64,000 bases of DNA. Source: Palaemon carinicauda. Lineage: Eukaryota; Arthropoda; Malacostraca; Decapoda; Palaemonidae. Within the stretch, counting starts at the first letter, position 1. Every line of letters starts with the position of its first letter. Where the stretch lies: the NCBI RefSeq assembly GCF_036898095.1, contig NC_090738.1:56869148-56933147 (forward strand), in the 5' to 3' direction. Positions 21,651 to 32,855 of this stretch are shown here, one piece after another. Position numbers and translations under genes: made by a program. The notes beneath the pieces are model-generated. The model was given only the letters and a program-made list of their open reading frames with translations, searched no databases and had not been told where the DNA came from.

Positions 21651-22600
21651 AATTAACGTTAGTTCATGGACCTGCATAGCATAGTGTTTGCAGAATACTC
21701 TGGATGATTTCCATCCAGTATATGAGCGAAGACGCTCAAAGTCCATATACTGTAAAAAGTTCAGTGATGAAGCAATTTTCCTCAGATCATGACCTGCGAG
21801 TGTACTGTCAGGATCTGCTCTGCGAATAAATTAGGTGAGCTTCGCCCTCAGTTGTTTTAGGGATAAGTTTGATCCAGAGGTTTCTCCTTTGAAGAGCTGT
21901 CCTCCACTGAAGTCTGAAGTTCTACGAAGATACACCTTTAGACACTCTACAGGACATAGAGAGACATCTTCCTTCAAAGGGCAGATTCTCCAGGGACCCC
22001 ATCTTTTAGTGGGTAGCTCGTTCTTAGCGAGAAAGGTTGGATCAGGAAAGAGATTCAGTTCTCCCGTTTCTGTGAACTGAATATGGCCTTCATTTCTTGA
22101 TAGGGCTACTATTTCACTAACTCTAGCCCCTGAGGCTATAGCGAACAGAAAAATAACCTTCTGAGTTAGATCCTTGAGGGAACAATCTTCATTGTTCACA
22201 GATGAGGCATAATGTAGGACCTTGTCCAAAGACCATGAGATGGGCTTCAGAGGTGCTGCAGGCCTAAGCCTAGCGCATGCCTTCGGAATCTTATTAAAGA
22301 TTTCATTCGCCAGATCCACTTGAAAGGCATATAAAAGAGGTCTAGTCAAGGCTGACTTGCACGTAGTTATGGTGTTAGCTGCCAGACCTTCATTATGAAG
22401 GTGGATAAAGAAGGACAGACAGAAGTTCATTGAAATTTCTTTCGGTCCTTTTGCTTTTACAAAAGCAACCCACTTTTTTCAAGATGACTCATATTGTCTT
22501 CTAGTTGACTTAGACTTGTATTCTTCTAAGAATTCTATATTGCCTTCTGAGATCCCAAATCTTTTCCTAACCCCTAAGGCAAGAAAATCATGAAATGAAG
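21651..22600 (-). pseudogene. DIRS tyrosine recombinase, copy 3
   Basis: Homologous over its length to the copy 2 recombinase. The SAM-like segment is present, and the catalytic Arg lies in ASGARVSEIVAL (about 22110-22130). The His-x-x-Arg box is kept as HDLRK (about 21788), and the Tyr lies in FCKHYAMQ (about 21685). The frame is broken by TGA at 22479-22481 (Trp to stop in ESSWKKW) and by TAA at 21831-21833 before the C-terminal catalytic part. The active-site residues survive although the frame does not. Confidence 0.88.
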
Positions 22601-24400
22601 AGTTTGGACTCTCCGTGATGAATCAAAGACATTTAACTTCTGAACCCTCTAAGATAGTGCTGGGTTCAGTACAAGGGCCAGCCTCAGCCTCAGTTCCTTC
22701 ACTAGAGGGAACCAGTTGCTCTTGGGGTATTTGGGAGCCACCAGAGCTGCCCCTCCCTGGAAGGATCTCAGCGTGTTGAGGACCTACAGCAGGAGATTGG
22801 ATGGAAGGAACAGGAATTTCCGAGTCCATCCATTCCATACTAGAAACGTGGTGCCCGTTATCTCTTCTAGAGGATCCTTGTATGGAGCTACACATCGAGG
22901 TAGTTTCTTGATGATGCTCGTCACGAAGAGCTCGATCTGCAGCTCAGGGACTTGTTTCCATCTGGGAGAGAATGAGTCTGCATCTGTGGACCATTCTAAC
23001 TCTATTGGCTTGAGCCTGAGTAGAGCATATGCTGTCACATTGCAGATCGTTTGTACATGAACTGCTGATAGGTGCCATCCCTTTAGGTAAGGGATGGCTA
23101 ACATCACCTAGACTATAAGGGACGATCTCGAACCTTGTCGGTTCAGACGTCTCATTATCACTTCGATGTCCCAGATCAGCCTGAGGAGGCCTGATCTGCA
23201 TGGAGAGAGTTTCCCCAACCTCAACAGGACTACCATGGCCTTGGGTAGAGATGACTAAGTCCCTTGGACTTTCCCCTGATGGAAGTGAACACCCCATTCT
23301 TCTGGCGAGGCATCCATGCGGATGATCTTCGATAGTCGAGGTCGTTGCAAGGGCACGGTCCTCAATAGGCTTTTGGCCTTTGACCATGGGTTGGGAAGCG
23401 ATCAAGGTATGACCGATATCGGTCATTTTAGATCTCTTCGAGTGTTTGATGCATATCTTCTCCAGACTCTTAATGCATCTTTCAGCTGTGCTCTTAGCAC
23501 TGGGTCTGTCACTACTGCGAACTGGAGAGAGTTCAGAAATCTTTCCTGTTAGCGTCTAGAAATCCTGACTGATTACCATAGTCTCTTGACCGACCCTGCG
23601 ATCTCCTTATACATCCCTAAGGGAAAAGAGAACCAGTATGACCTCAGGTTCCGATGGTTTTATAGCCATTGAAGCCTTAGAGCTGAAGAGAATCGAGACT
23701 TCTTGAAGCTGATTTTGCATCCCCGATGTTCCAGGAACTGGGTTACTTCTTTGGATGCTCGCAGACCAGCCACTTCGGGTGCTGCCCGCACCAGCCTTTC
23801 GTCCAGGTACTTTGTTACCTGAACAGTTTCTAGGCATGGTTATTGCATGACTGTGCCCGCCAATTTCGTGAAGATACTTAGGACTGTGTTTAGTCCAACG
23901 AGTATGGCTCTTAGGACATACTCTATCTTCTGTAACTTGAATCCTAGGTAGGAGGAGAGGGGGCAACTGACTAGAAGCTGCCAATAGGCACCTGTCAGGT
24001 CTATCAAGACTGTGAACGCCCCTTTTTGAAAAAGGGTCCTTATGTTCAGAAGGATTAACACCCTGAACTTGCTGTTTCTTTTGAACTTGTTGAGTGGCAA
24101 CAAGTCCAGAATGACTCGAGTTTTCTTGAGTCCTTGTGAACACAAAACAGCCTTCCCTGGAATTCGATGGATTTTACTTTCCTTATCACCTGTATGCTCT
24201 AAAGCTATAGGGTATACTCTTCTAGAACGGGGTTGGAGTGTAGGAAGAGTTGAGGAAATGATGGTGCAGGTATGTCTATTTTCCATCGTAGTCCAATCTT
24301 GATTAGGCTTTGGCCCTAAGGATCGAAGGTCCAACGATCCTGATGGAACCTCCCTCCTACGAGAATGCATCTCTGCTTCGACTGATCAGAAGGTTTACCT
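22560..24400 (-). pseudogene. DIRS RT/RNase H, copy 3
   Basis: Degenerate RT/RNase H with several frame changes (pieces at 23840-24370, 23607-24143, 22944-23426, 22784-23107). Recognisable pieces are RVILDLLPLNKF, LIDLTGAYWQL, SSYLGFKLQ, and the RNase H tail ELQIELFVTS. The catalytic YLDD box reads YLDE here (near 23795-23810), so the active site is lost as well as the frame. The FLFLPSNLLL and GAALVAPKYP segments near 22720-22810 match the C-terminal extension of copy 2 and confirm how far that protein reaches. Confidence 0.82.
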
Positions 24401-26030
24401 CCTCGACCGCCTGCCTGAAGCACCACGGTCATAGAAACTGGGAGATGTTGTTGAACAGACCGAGGAAAAAGTCTAGACTTTTCCGTCTTCCTTTTTGGGT
24501 GGGGACCCACATCCGTGGAAGACTTCCTCTTTGAAGAGATGCCCCACTTTTGGAGAAGGCTCGTATTCTCCGAGGGGGCTTTCTCAATCACCTCTTTGAT
24601 TACCTCGTTTGGAAAGAGGTCTTTACCCCAGATGTTGGAAGATATCAGCTTCCTGCGTTCATATTTCACTGTTGCGGCAGCGAACACGAACTCCCTACAG
24701 GCTCTCCTAGCCTTCATAAAGGCATATAGGTCTTTTACTAAGGTGGCCTTATGTATTTTGGCCAAGACCATGAGCATGTCTGGGGTACTTTGTTGGGTTA
24801 AACACAACTCTACGCAGTTCTGTAGGGATAAGGAGGTTGCAAGTCTCTCCTTTGTCTCTTGTTCCTTGAACAAAAGAAACTTAGAAGTTTATGGAGATTC
24901 TTTCTAAACTGTCATCCAGCGACGTCCGCGTCTAGTTTCCCTACAGAAAAGGTTAAGTGGACTTCCTTCCAATTCTTCTCCTGCATGGGTGAAGCTAGTG
25001 ACAGAGGCTTGCACTCCTCAAGTGCAGGACATGGTTTGCCTGCCTCCACTGCCTTCCACGTAAAGGGGAATGCTATTGAAGCAGGAGCATGAAAGGTAGG
25101 GTGTCTTTTACTTAGTGCGAACACTTTTGACACAGAGTAACCCGCCTTTTTCAGGCTACTTAACAAGATAGCCTGTGCCTTATCATGGTCAAGAATCATG
25201 ACTTCTTTCGGTTCCGTTTCTTCTCTTGACGTTGGTTCATGCTTCAATCGAATGAAGCAATTAGGGAAAGCGTTAAAGCTTGGCCAAAAGTGGATTTCGT
25301 CCATAGGAACAGCTCCCATCTTCTTCGAGATGTAGAGTTTTCCGTCTAAAATCGGCATAAGCTCCGCGTACCTCCAGGGATTGGTTTTGGAGCATGTCAG
25401 GAGGTCTTGGTCTCTGGGTCACTTGTATGACCCTTGGGAGGCGAAAAGTGGAGCTTCACTGAGCTCTATCTTGAGTTTTGCTTCCTCCATTTCACCTTGT
25501 TTGTGAAAGTTTTCCATTAGACCCGTAAGATGGGCCAGTAACTGGTCCATTTTGTCTAATAGAGGGGTAGAATGTGAAGATGTCGAGGTTAACGGCTCCA
25601 GAGCCGGCACAGACGGAAGCAATTCCGACACGACATAGTCAACTTCTTCCCGGGGTGCCTTCCTGCCCTCCGTCCCGAAGGCTATCTGGACGCAGGGAGA
25701 TGCGAATCATGTCTGGGGCACCACTATTTCCCTACTTGCTTTCGGGAATAGTAAGCTACACATCCTATCGTTAGGTAGGTATGGTACCAGAGAGATCTTC
25801 TGGAACCCTCTTACCTAATTGCGTAGTTTCTTACATGCCGCATCCCTAGACTCCATTGACTTGGGATTATCAAATCCTTCAGACACTAATGTCCGACAGA
25901 TATTGCAAACTTGGGGGTCCCAATATCGCAGGGATTCGGAAATAATATTGCAGGGGGCATGAAACCTGCATGCATTATGACCGTAAAAGTACTTATTCTT
26001 AATATTGCAGAAGACTGCAACACATTTCAT
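24316..26030 (-). pseudogene. DIRS gag-like ORF, copy 3
   Basis: Begins at ATG 26028-26030, 12 nt after the splice acceptor (MKCVAVFCNIK). The Cys/His module is complete: FYGHNACRFHAPC ... CNICRT. The rest is split over frames at 25815-26030, 25419-25631, 24912-25358 and 24316-24873. The central domain follows copies 1 and 2 (YISKKMGAVPMDEIHFWPSF region). The RG-rich tail is mostly gone. Conservation of the Cys/His residues in a copy this diverged suggests they matter for function. Confidence 0.8.
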
Positions 26031-26042
26031 CTGGGGTTCCTC

Positions 26043-26171
26043 CTGTAAAGAAAGGAAAGCAGAACGAGTATACAATTGATTATCTCACCTGATAAGCAAT
26101 ATGTAATAGTCATCTTTTAATTATTATAGCTTAGGATAGTAATCTAGAAAGGAATAATGGGAGACGCATAC
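26043..26171 (-). other. Putative 5'-UTR intron, DIRS copy 3
   Basis: Donor GTATGC starts at 26171 after ACACAA; the acceptor CTTTACAG ends at 26043; length 129 bp. Same place and same exon start (GAGGA) as copies 1 and 2. Confidence 0.62.
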
Positions 26172-27069
26172 TTGTGTATCCCCTGCAAGAAATTGCTGTA
26201 ACCTCCCCCCAGTATTAAGTATAAAGAGTTTCCTTTATCAAGGAAACTCTAACGAAAGGGTTCTAACCCCTAAGGGTAGAAAAAGTGTACATTACCACTG
26301 CCCCTTCTAATTATTTAATACTGTGGGGTAAGGGTAACTGATTTCGAATCAGATTATTGAAGAATTCTATTCTTTCAATATAGGTTTGGTCTCAGCAGAA
26401 GCCTGCACAAGGGTACCCAAGATATGTTAGAAATTAACTACTGTATAATCATACTATAGTTTTCTGTTTGCAGTATATACTATATTGCAAATTACTGGCT
26501 ATTGTATAATTATATATTGTAGTTCAGCCAGTGTGCTGCCGGTATGGCTAGCATCTGGCGGCACGGTCCAGGCAGCATGACGCCGACTGGACTAGGAAAT
26601 AGAAAAGATACATATTTGTGTATCCTACCCATCCCATTTGCTGTGGCCTTCTCTTCCAATATTAAAACCATAGAGTTTCCTGATTAGGGAAGCTCAAAGA
26701 TAAGGGTTCCAAAATAGCAAGAGAACACAGGAAAATCACCGAGCAATGGCGCTACAAGAAAAGGAATAAAGATGACGGCAATGATGACGTCATCTAGATA
26801 CTCAAAACAGTAATGGAGGAGAGGTACCTTATTAACGGCTCCCCTTCGTTTTCTTGTCACTTTTCCCCCTCAAAGCGTAAACGCTATTCGGGGTGAAGAT
26901 AGCTATGTGGCGTGTCAAGAATACGTCCTCTGATATTATGCGATATCCCTAATAGGAAAAGTTAGGGATACTCGCGCCAGGAGTTAGAATTCTGGAGACC
27001 TTAAGGTAAAATTCTCTGGGAATATCACTGTAGTCAAATATACCCTAGTAAGCTACTCTTAAAGGAACT
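26172..27069 (-). other. DIRS copy 3 non-coding 5' region
   Basis: AT-rich leader, no ORF. The last 250 bp (about 26820-27069) closely resemble the bodies of X and X' (GCTATTCGGGGTGAAGAT, GGAGTTAGAATTCTGGAGAC), which points to this subfamily as their relative. Confidence 0.65.
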
Positions 27070-27102
27070 TCCATCAGGATGACATGACCTGAGCCCAAAA
27101 AA
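27070..27102. repeat. DIRS terminal half-palindrome P6
   Basis: One arm only (TCCATCAGGATGACATGACC ... GAGCCCAAAAAA), then LINE coding sequence begins. It marks the right edge of the DIRS chain. Confidence 0.8.
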
Positions 27103-28005
27103 GCTCTCTTGACTTCATCTTATGTAGTCAATTAATGAACAAAACATTCCGAAAGATGTTGATTGATGAAAACAAAATAAAATTTTATCTGTCAGACCAC
27201 CACTTATTAGAAGCCCTATTTAGGGTGAAATATCAGGCAAACCCCAGAAGAAAGGAGAGAGAGAGTTAATTACTTATATGAAGCTTAATGAAGAGACAAA
27301 GAAAAAATTCCTAGAAAGATTTGAAAAAAGAAATCGGTGAAATAGATGAATGTCAGCTAGAACTATTTGAACAAAAAGCAAAACAAATCTCAGTAGAAGA
27401 AATGGAAACAAAATTTTGGAAGAGATTCATAGATATTGATAAAATTGAACCTGTATGGTTTACAGATAGCATAAAAAAGAAATTAGCAAAAGACGAAGCT
27501 ATAATAAGAAGAAAAGGGGAGCAGCAGATGATCATGAGAGAGAAATATTTGAAAGACAATATCAACAACAAAAACAAAGTCCAAAATATAGTGAATGATG
27601 CAGTAACTCAGTATGAGACAAAACTAACAAATGAAATAAAACACGATCAGAACAGAAGCAAAAGCTTATATATGTACAATATATAAAGAAGCTTAGAAGA
27701 GAAAAAAATAAGAAATAATCCCAAAATTGAAATATATGATATTTAAGGTGCTAAAATCGAGAAAAAAAAAACAGAGACAGAGTTAAAACATTACTGGAAG
27801 GACATCTATCAGAAACATGAAAACTCGATTACTCAAGTATGGATGGAACCCAGAGAGGAGGAGGATATATGAGGAAGAAAGGAGGAATACAGACTCTCAA
27901 GATTTAAGAATTTAATTAGGACCTGACAACATAAGTACGATACCAAAAATCATAAGAGAACATGCTGACGCTGTAATATTACATCAATGAAGAAAGTAGA
28001 AATAA
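27103..28005 (+). pseudogene. LINE (non-LTR retrotransposon) fragment 1: endonuclease end and linker
   Basis: Begins inside the apurinic-type endonuclease; the motif SDHHLLE (about 27195-27215) is its catalytic Asp/His box near the C-terminus. A Lys/Glu-rich linker follows (27321-27686, EMETKFWKRFIDIDKIEPVW), then HYWKDIYQKHEN (about 27790), typical of the segment before RT in this kind of LINE. Several stops are present. The left part of the LINE is missing, replaced by the DIRS chain, and the right end is cut by Gypsy B at ATAA (28002-28005). I cannot name the clade. Confidence 0.82.
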
Positions 28006-28338
28006 TGTAAGGACACCGATCCCTTCGTTGTCCAGAAAATCGACAAACTACTTATTTATTTAAGTTCTCTCTTCACCACACTGTGGTGTCCTATGTATAT
28101 ATATTCCGCTCTACCAGAGCTACATTTTGATATATGTATCGTTTCATAACATGTTTTTGTTAACCCATAATTCATATATTTGTAAGTGTAAGAAAACACA
28201 TATATTTTGGCGGGCACTTCAATCTGACTTGGCGCCAACGTCATCCTACGTTTCCGTCCGCACCTTGTAATATATTTCTGTGCACATTCAAATAAAGTAT
28301 CAGTTGATCTTGGTGACGCTTGTCTCACTGTCCTTACA
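28006..28338 (+). repeat. 5' LTR of Gypsy B
   Basis: 333 bp, TGTAAGGACA to TGTCCTTACA, with TATATATA and AATAAA as in Gypsy A. The PBS TGGTGACCCCGGAG follows at 28341-28354. Confidence 0.95.
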
Positions 28339-28487
28339 ACTGGTGACCCCGGAGTTGAAAGCATCAGCGGTTTTGGCTTTGCCATTAACGGACTTATTAC
28401 GGCCGTGCTACCTTCTTCATACTCCGTTACTTTAGGCACGAACCTGCCTTTGGTTCTCCCACACTTCGGTGAACGTAAGGCAGTAGG

Positions 28488-31400
28488 ATGAGCTTAACCG
28501 ACATATCAACTTCTCACCTCTTCGCCGACTCGTCGTCTGGCCACGATGCAGGAAGCAACACGCCCATCGCACCCAATGGCCTCGCCTCCACGCCCAAAGT
28601 CAAACTGCCGCCCTTTTCTTAACACAACACCGCTTCCTGGTTCCTGAGAGCGGACGTACTCTTCCGCGTCGCTAGACTCAGCGACTCCTGCGCCAAGGCT
28701 GACATCGTTCTCACCTCCATACCTGAAGAAGTATTCGACAAGATTTCCTCATGGCTCGACGCCCAGGCCGGCCAAGTTTCATACGACGACCTGAGAACGA
28801 AACTCATCGGTATCTACTCCCTCTCCGTCTCAGCAAGGGCACAGAAAGTACTGGACCTCGCCGGCAAGCCCATGGGTGACACCTCTCCTGTCGAGGCGTG
28901 GGACGAGCTAACCGGCCTGCTTATGCTCCCCGAAACAGACAGCAACGGCCGATGACTTGAGATTAGCTTGACTCGCGAAATCTTTCTTCGACGCCTACCA
29001 CAGGACGTACGGGCCCAATTGACAGACGCCGACACGCTCCCGATGAACGAACTCCTGTCGAAGGCTCAGAAGCTCCACGAGGCCTCCAAAGCATCTCGCC
29101 TCGGAGCATCATCGTCAAGACCGCCTTCGTTCTCCTCCTTCAGCAGCTGCTCTTCCATAGACTCCTCGGCAATGGCCCTCGAGGACGACGAGATCAACAT
29201 TCTATCAAGAAAGAAACCACCGCAACCGACGCGACCAAACCCTAGGTCTAACCCAGCATGGTGCTTCTACCACCAACAGTTCGGCAGTGACGCCAAGAAA
29301 TGTAGAGCACCATGCAGTTTCCCTAGAAGATGGCACCAGAAGCATCCACATGCCACCATCGCTGCAGTTAACCATAACAAGATTGGTTTCTGTATCCTCG
29401 ATACCATTTCCAACCGTAGACTCATGGTGGACACCGGCGCAATGCAGTCAACGTTCCCTCCTTCGAAGTCCGACCTCGACCGTGGTCCTGACAAAAACGC
29501 TCCCTCACTCATTGCCGCCAACGGATCTCCCATACGGTGCTACGGAATCAAGACCCTCAAGATATCTATCATGGGCCGTTCGTATTCTTGGCCCTTCGCT
29601 ATCGCCGACGTCAATCGCCCCCTCCTCGGTGCGGATTTCCTCGCCCACCATGGACTCCTCGTCGATGTCGCTAACAGACGTCTCATCGACACGGGAACCT
29701 GCCAGTCTCGCGCCCTAGAACACGGCCCTACAACAATGTCCGTATCCGCCGTAACGACGCACCCCTATGCCGACCTCCTACAAGAGTTTCCCAAGGTTTT
29801 CAAGCCCGAGCTCCGACACTCGCCAGGTTCCCCGTCCAAGCATGGTATCTACCACCACATCACAACGACAGGACCTCCCATTCACGCCAAATTCCGCCGC
29901 CTCCCGCCTCAGAAACTGAAGGATGCCAAACGCGCCTTCGAGGACATGGAACGCATGGGTATCTGTAAGAAAGCATCGAGCCCCTGGGCATCACCCCTGC
30001 ACATGGTTAAAAAGCCGGACGGGTCCTGGAGACCTTGCGGCGACTACAGGCGCCTCAACCTCATCTCAACGCCCGATCATTACCCGCTGCCCAACATGCA
30101 GGACCTAACGAACGCGTTGCACGGCGCAAAGTTTTTTACCAAGATGGACCTCCTCAACTCTTACTTCCAGGTCCCCGTATTCCCGGAAGATATCCCGAAA
30201 ACTGCCATTGTAACGCCGTTCGGATCCTACACCTTCGCATACTCAACCTTCGGTCTACGCAACGCCGGGGCGACCTTCCAACGACTAATGGATAGCATTC
30301 TGGGTGACCTACCTTTCTGCGTCTGCTACGTCGACGACATCCTGATATTCTCAAAAACCAAGGAGGAACACCGGGGACACGTCCGCACCATCCTAAAGCG
30401 CCTACAGGAGAACGGCCTAGTCGTACGCTTCGACAAATGCACGTTCGGTGCGGAGGGAGTGGATTTCCTTGGTCACCGTGTATCCTTGCGCGGGGTAAAA
30501 CCCATGACAACCAAAGTCGACGCCATCAAGAAGTTCCCAATGCCTACGACCATCCGCCAACTTCAGGAGTTCTTGGGAATGGTCAATTACTACAGGCGCT
30601 TCATCCCCAACATCGCACAAACCCTGTCACCCCTCGACGACGTCCTGAAAGGAAAAGCGAAAAAACTCGAGTGGGGCTTGCCCCAGCAACAGGCATTCGC
30701 TCGGACGAAGGATGCCCTTGCGAATGCCACCACCCTGGCTCATTTCGACGACAACGCGCCCCTGCGACTAACGACCGACGCCAGCAACGTCGCCTGCGGG
30801 GCTGTGCTTGAGCAACTCGTCGATGGTTCTCCTCGACCGCTGGCATTCTTCAGCAAGAAATTGAAACCCGCCGAAACAAGATACAGCACCTTCGATAAGG
30901 AACTCCTCGCCATCTACCTCGCCGTCCGCCACTTCAGGCACATCTTGGAGGGTACCCCCTTCACGATTGCAACGGATCATCAACCCCTCGTACACGCCTT
31001 CACGAAATCGACGGACGCATGGTCATCCCGACAACAACGTCATCTCGCATCAATCGCCGAATTCGGGTGCACCATACGTTACGTCCCAGGAAAGAAAAAC
31101 CCAGTCGCGGACGCCCTTTCAAGGATTGAAATTGACGCTATCCACCTGGGAATCGACTACGCCAATCTCGCAACCGAGCAACGCACCGACCGAGAAGCAC
31201 AGGTTCACCTGACGGAGCCATCCGCGCTCAAGATAAGTGCGGTTCCCCTCGGACCAGCAGGAGTAACTATTCTTTGCGACACCAGCACGGGCCGCCCTCG
31301 TCCCTGGGTACCAGCCTCCTGCAGAAGGAAAATATTCGATATCATCCACGGACTTTCGCACCCCTCAGGACGCACCACCGCTCGCCTTCTGTCTGAAAAG

Positions 31401-32475
31401 TTTGTCTGGCCAGGGATAAAAAAGGATGCCCGGGAATGGGCGAAGTCATGCATCAACTGCCAGTCAAGCAAGGTCAGCCGTCACGCCGAATCGGGGGTGG
31501 GTGATTTTCCACAGCCAAAAAGACGTTTCGGCCATATACACATTGACGTCGCGGGACCATTGCCCCCTTCTGGATCCGCTCGCTACCTACTTACGATCAT
31601 CGATCGCTCCACGAGGTGGTTGGAGGCATCGCCGATGACCGAAGCTACGACTCAAGCATGTGCCGAAGCCCTCCTGTCAAGCTGGGTGAGCAGGTTTGGC
31701 GTTCCTGACGACATCACGACTGACAGAGGCCCCGCTTTCCTCTCAGAAATATGGCTTGCTTTGGCGAACCTGATGGGGACGATGCTCCACAACACCACGG
31801 CATACAACCCCGCGGCAAACGGCATGGTCGAAAGAACTCACCGCGCCCTCAAGGCGTCCCTGATGGCGAGCTGCACCGACGAGGACTGGAAATCACGACT
31901 TCCTTGGGTACTCCTTGGCCTTCGCACCGCCCCTCGCGCAGACGGCGAACCTTCGTCCGCCGAAAAAGTTTACGGGGAAGCGCTCGCAGTTCCTGGCGAA
32001 TTATTTCCTTAATCAACCGACGAAACGCAGCTGGATCACCTAAGGGACATCACCAGGAAGTTCAGGCCGTGTCTCAAAACTTACCAGGACAGAACCAAGC
32101 ACTTCAAGCCAAAAAGCCTGGATGACTGCAAGTACGTTTTCGTCCGTGTCGACGCTCATCGACAACCACTGACTAGACCTTATCGAGGTCCCTACCGGGT
32201 AATTAAAAAGACAACGAAAGCCCTCCTTCTCGACGTCCATGGCCAAGAGGACTGGGTCTCAATAGACCGCGTGAAACCAGCGTTTCTCGAAGGAAGCTAC
32301 ACCGCCTCCGCTGGACCTGGCAGACCCAGAGTTCCGCCTCAAAACAAGCCGCCCAACGAAGGAAAAATCATCAAACGACGACAAGAGGAAGAGATCCTTA
32401 CACCGACCGCCAGCGCGCCCCTCCGTTCAAAAACAAGAGGAACCCTCCGACGCCCGAAGAGATACAAAGATTGAT
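28488..32475 (+). pseudogene. Gypsy B gag-pol (three nonsense codons)
   Basis: A single gag-pol frame of about 1330 codons from ATG 28488 to TGA 32473, with no frameshift. Stops are TAA at 28620 (Gln to stop), TGA at 28953, and TAA at 32010. The open 28968-32012 stretch (1014 residues) holds a Cys/His motif C-x2-H-x9-C-x3-C (residues 99-116), retropepsin VDTGAMQS (about 155), RT with WRPCGDYRRLN and CYVDDILIF (about 453), and RNase H TTDASNVACG (about 600) with ADALSR. The integrase zinc finger HGLSH...CINC (from about 793) and DDE core (IDVAGP, TTDRGP, VERTHR) follow. After the third stop the frame continues into the tail RPYRGPYRVIKK (GPY-like). Gypsy A shares this third stop; the K/array subfamily does not. 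Confidence 0.94.
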
Positions 32476-32504
32476 CATCAGCCCTCTACGCCGCCCGATG
32501 TCTT

Positions 32505-32516
32505 GGGGGGGGGGAG
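32505..32516 (+). other. Polypurine tract, Gypsy B
   Basis: Ten G followed by AG just before the 3' LTR. Confidence 0.75.
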
Positions 32517-32520
32517 TACT

Positions 32521-32851
32521 TGTAAGGACACCGATCCCTTCGTCGTCCAGAAAATCGACAAACTACTTATTTATTTAAATTCTCTCTTCCCCACACTGTG
32601 GTGTCCTATGTATATATATTCCGCTCTACCAGAGCTACATTTTGATATATGTATCGTTTCATAACATGTTTTTGTTAACCCATAATTCATATATTTGTAA
32701 GTGTAAGAAAACACATATTTTGGCGGGCACTTCAATCTGACTAGGCGCCAACGTCATCCTATGTTTCCGTCCGCACCTTGTAATATATTTCCGTGCACAT
32801 TCAAATAAAGTATCAGTTGATCTTGGTGACGCTTGTCTCACTGTCCTTACA
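32521..32851 (+). repeat. 3' LTR of Gypsy B
   Basis: 331 bp. Against the 5' LTR it shows about six substitutions and a 2-bp loss in ACACATATTTTGG. Confidence 0.95.
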
Positions 32852-32855
32852 ATAA

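Larger units (their letters stand above)
20830..27102 (-). mobile_element. DIRS-like retrotransposon, copy 3 (decayed)
   Basis: A 6.3-kb minus-strand element with the same gene order as copy 2 but many stops and shifts. It is from a distinct, older or divergent subfamily, with a shorter leader (about 0.9 kb) and no GC-rich block. It ends at a half-palindrome (27070-27102) and abuts LINE coding sequence. Confidence 0.88.
28006..32851 (+). mobile_element. Ty3/Gypsy LTR retrotransposon B
   Basis: A 4846-bp element of the same subfamily as Gypsy A, with LTRs at 28006-28338 and 32521-32851 (about 7 differences by eye, including a 2-bp deletion). The PBS is at 28341-28354 and the polypurine tract at 32505-32516. 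The target duplication ATAA lies at 28002-28005 and 32852-32855. It is inserted in the LINE. It is the best preserved full-length gag-pol in the window. Confidence 0.95.
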
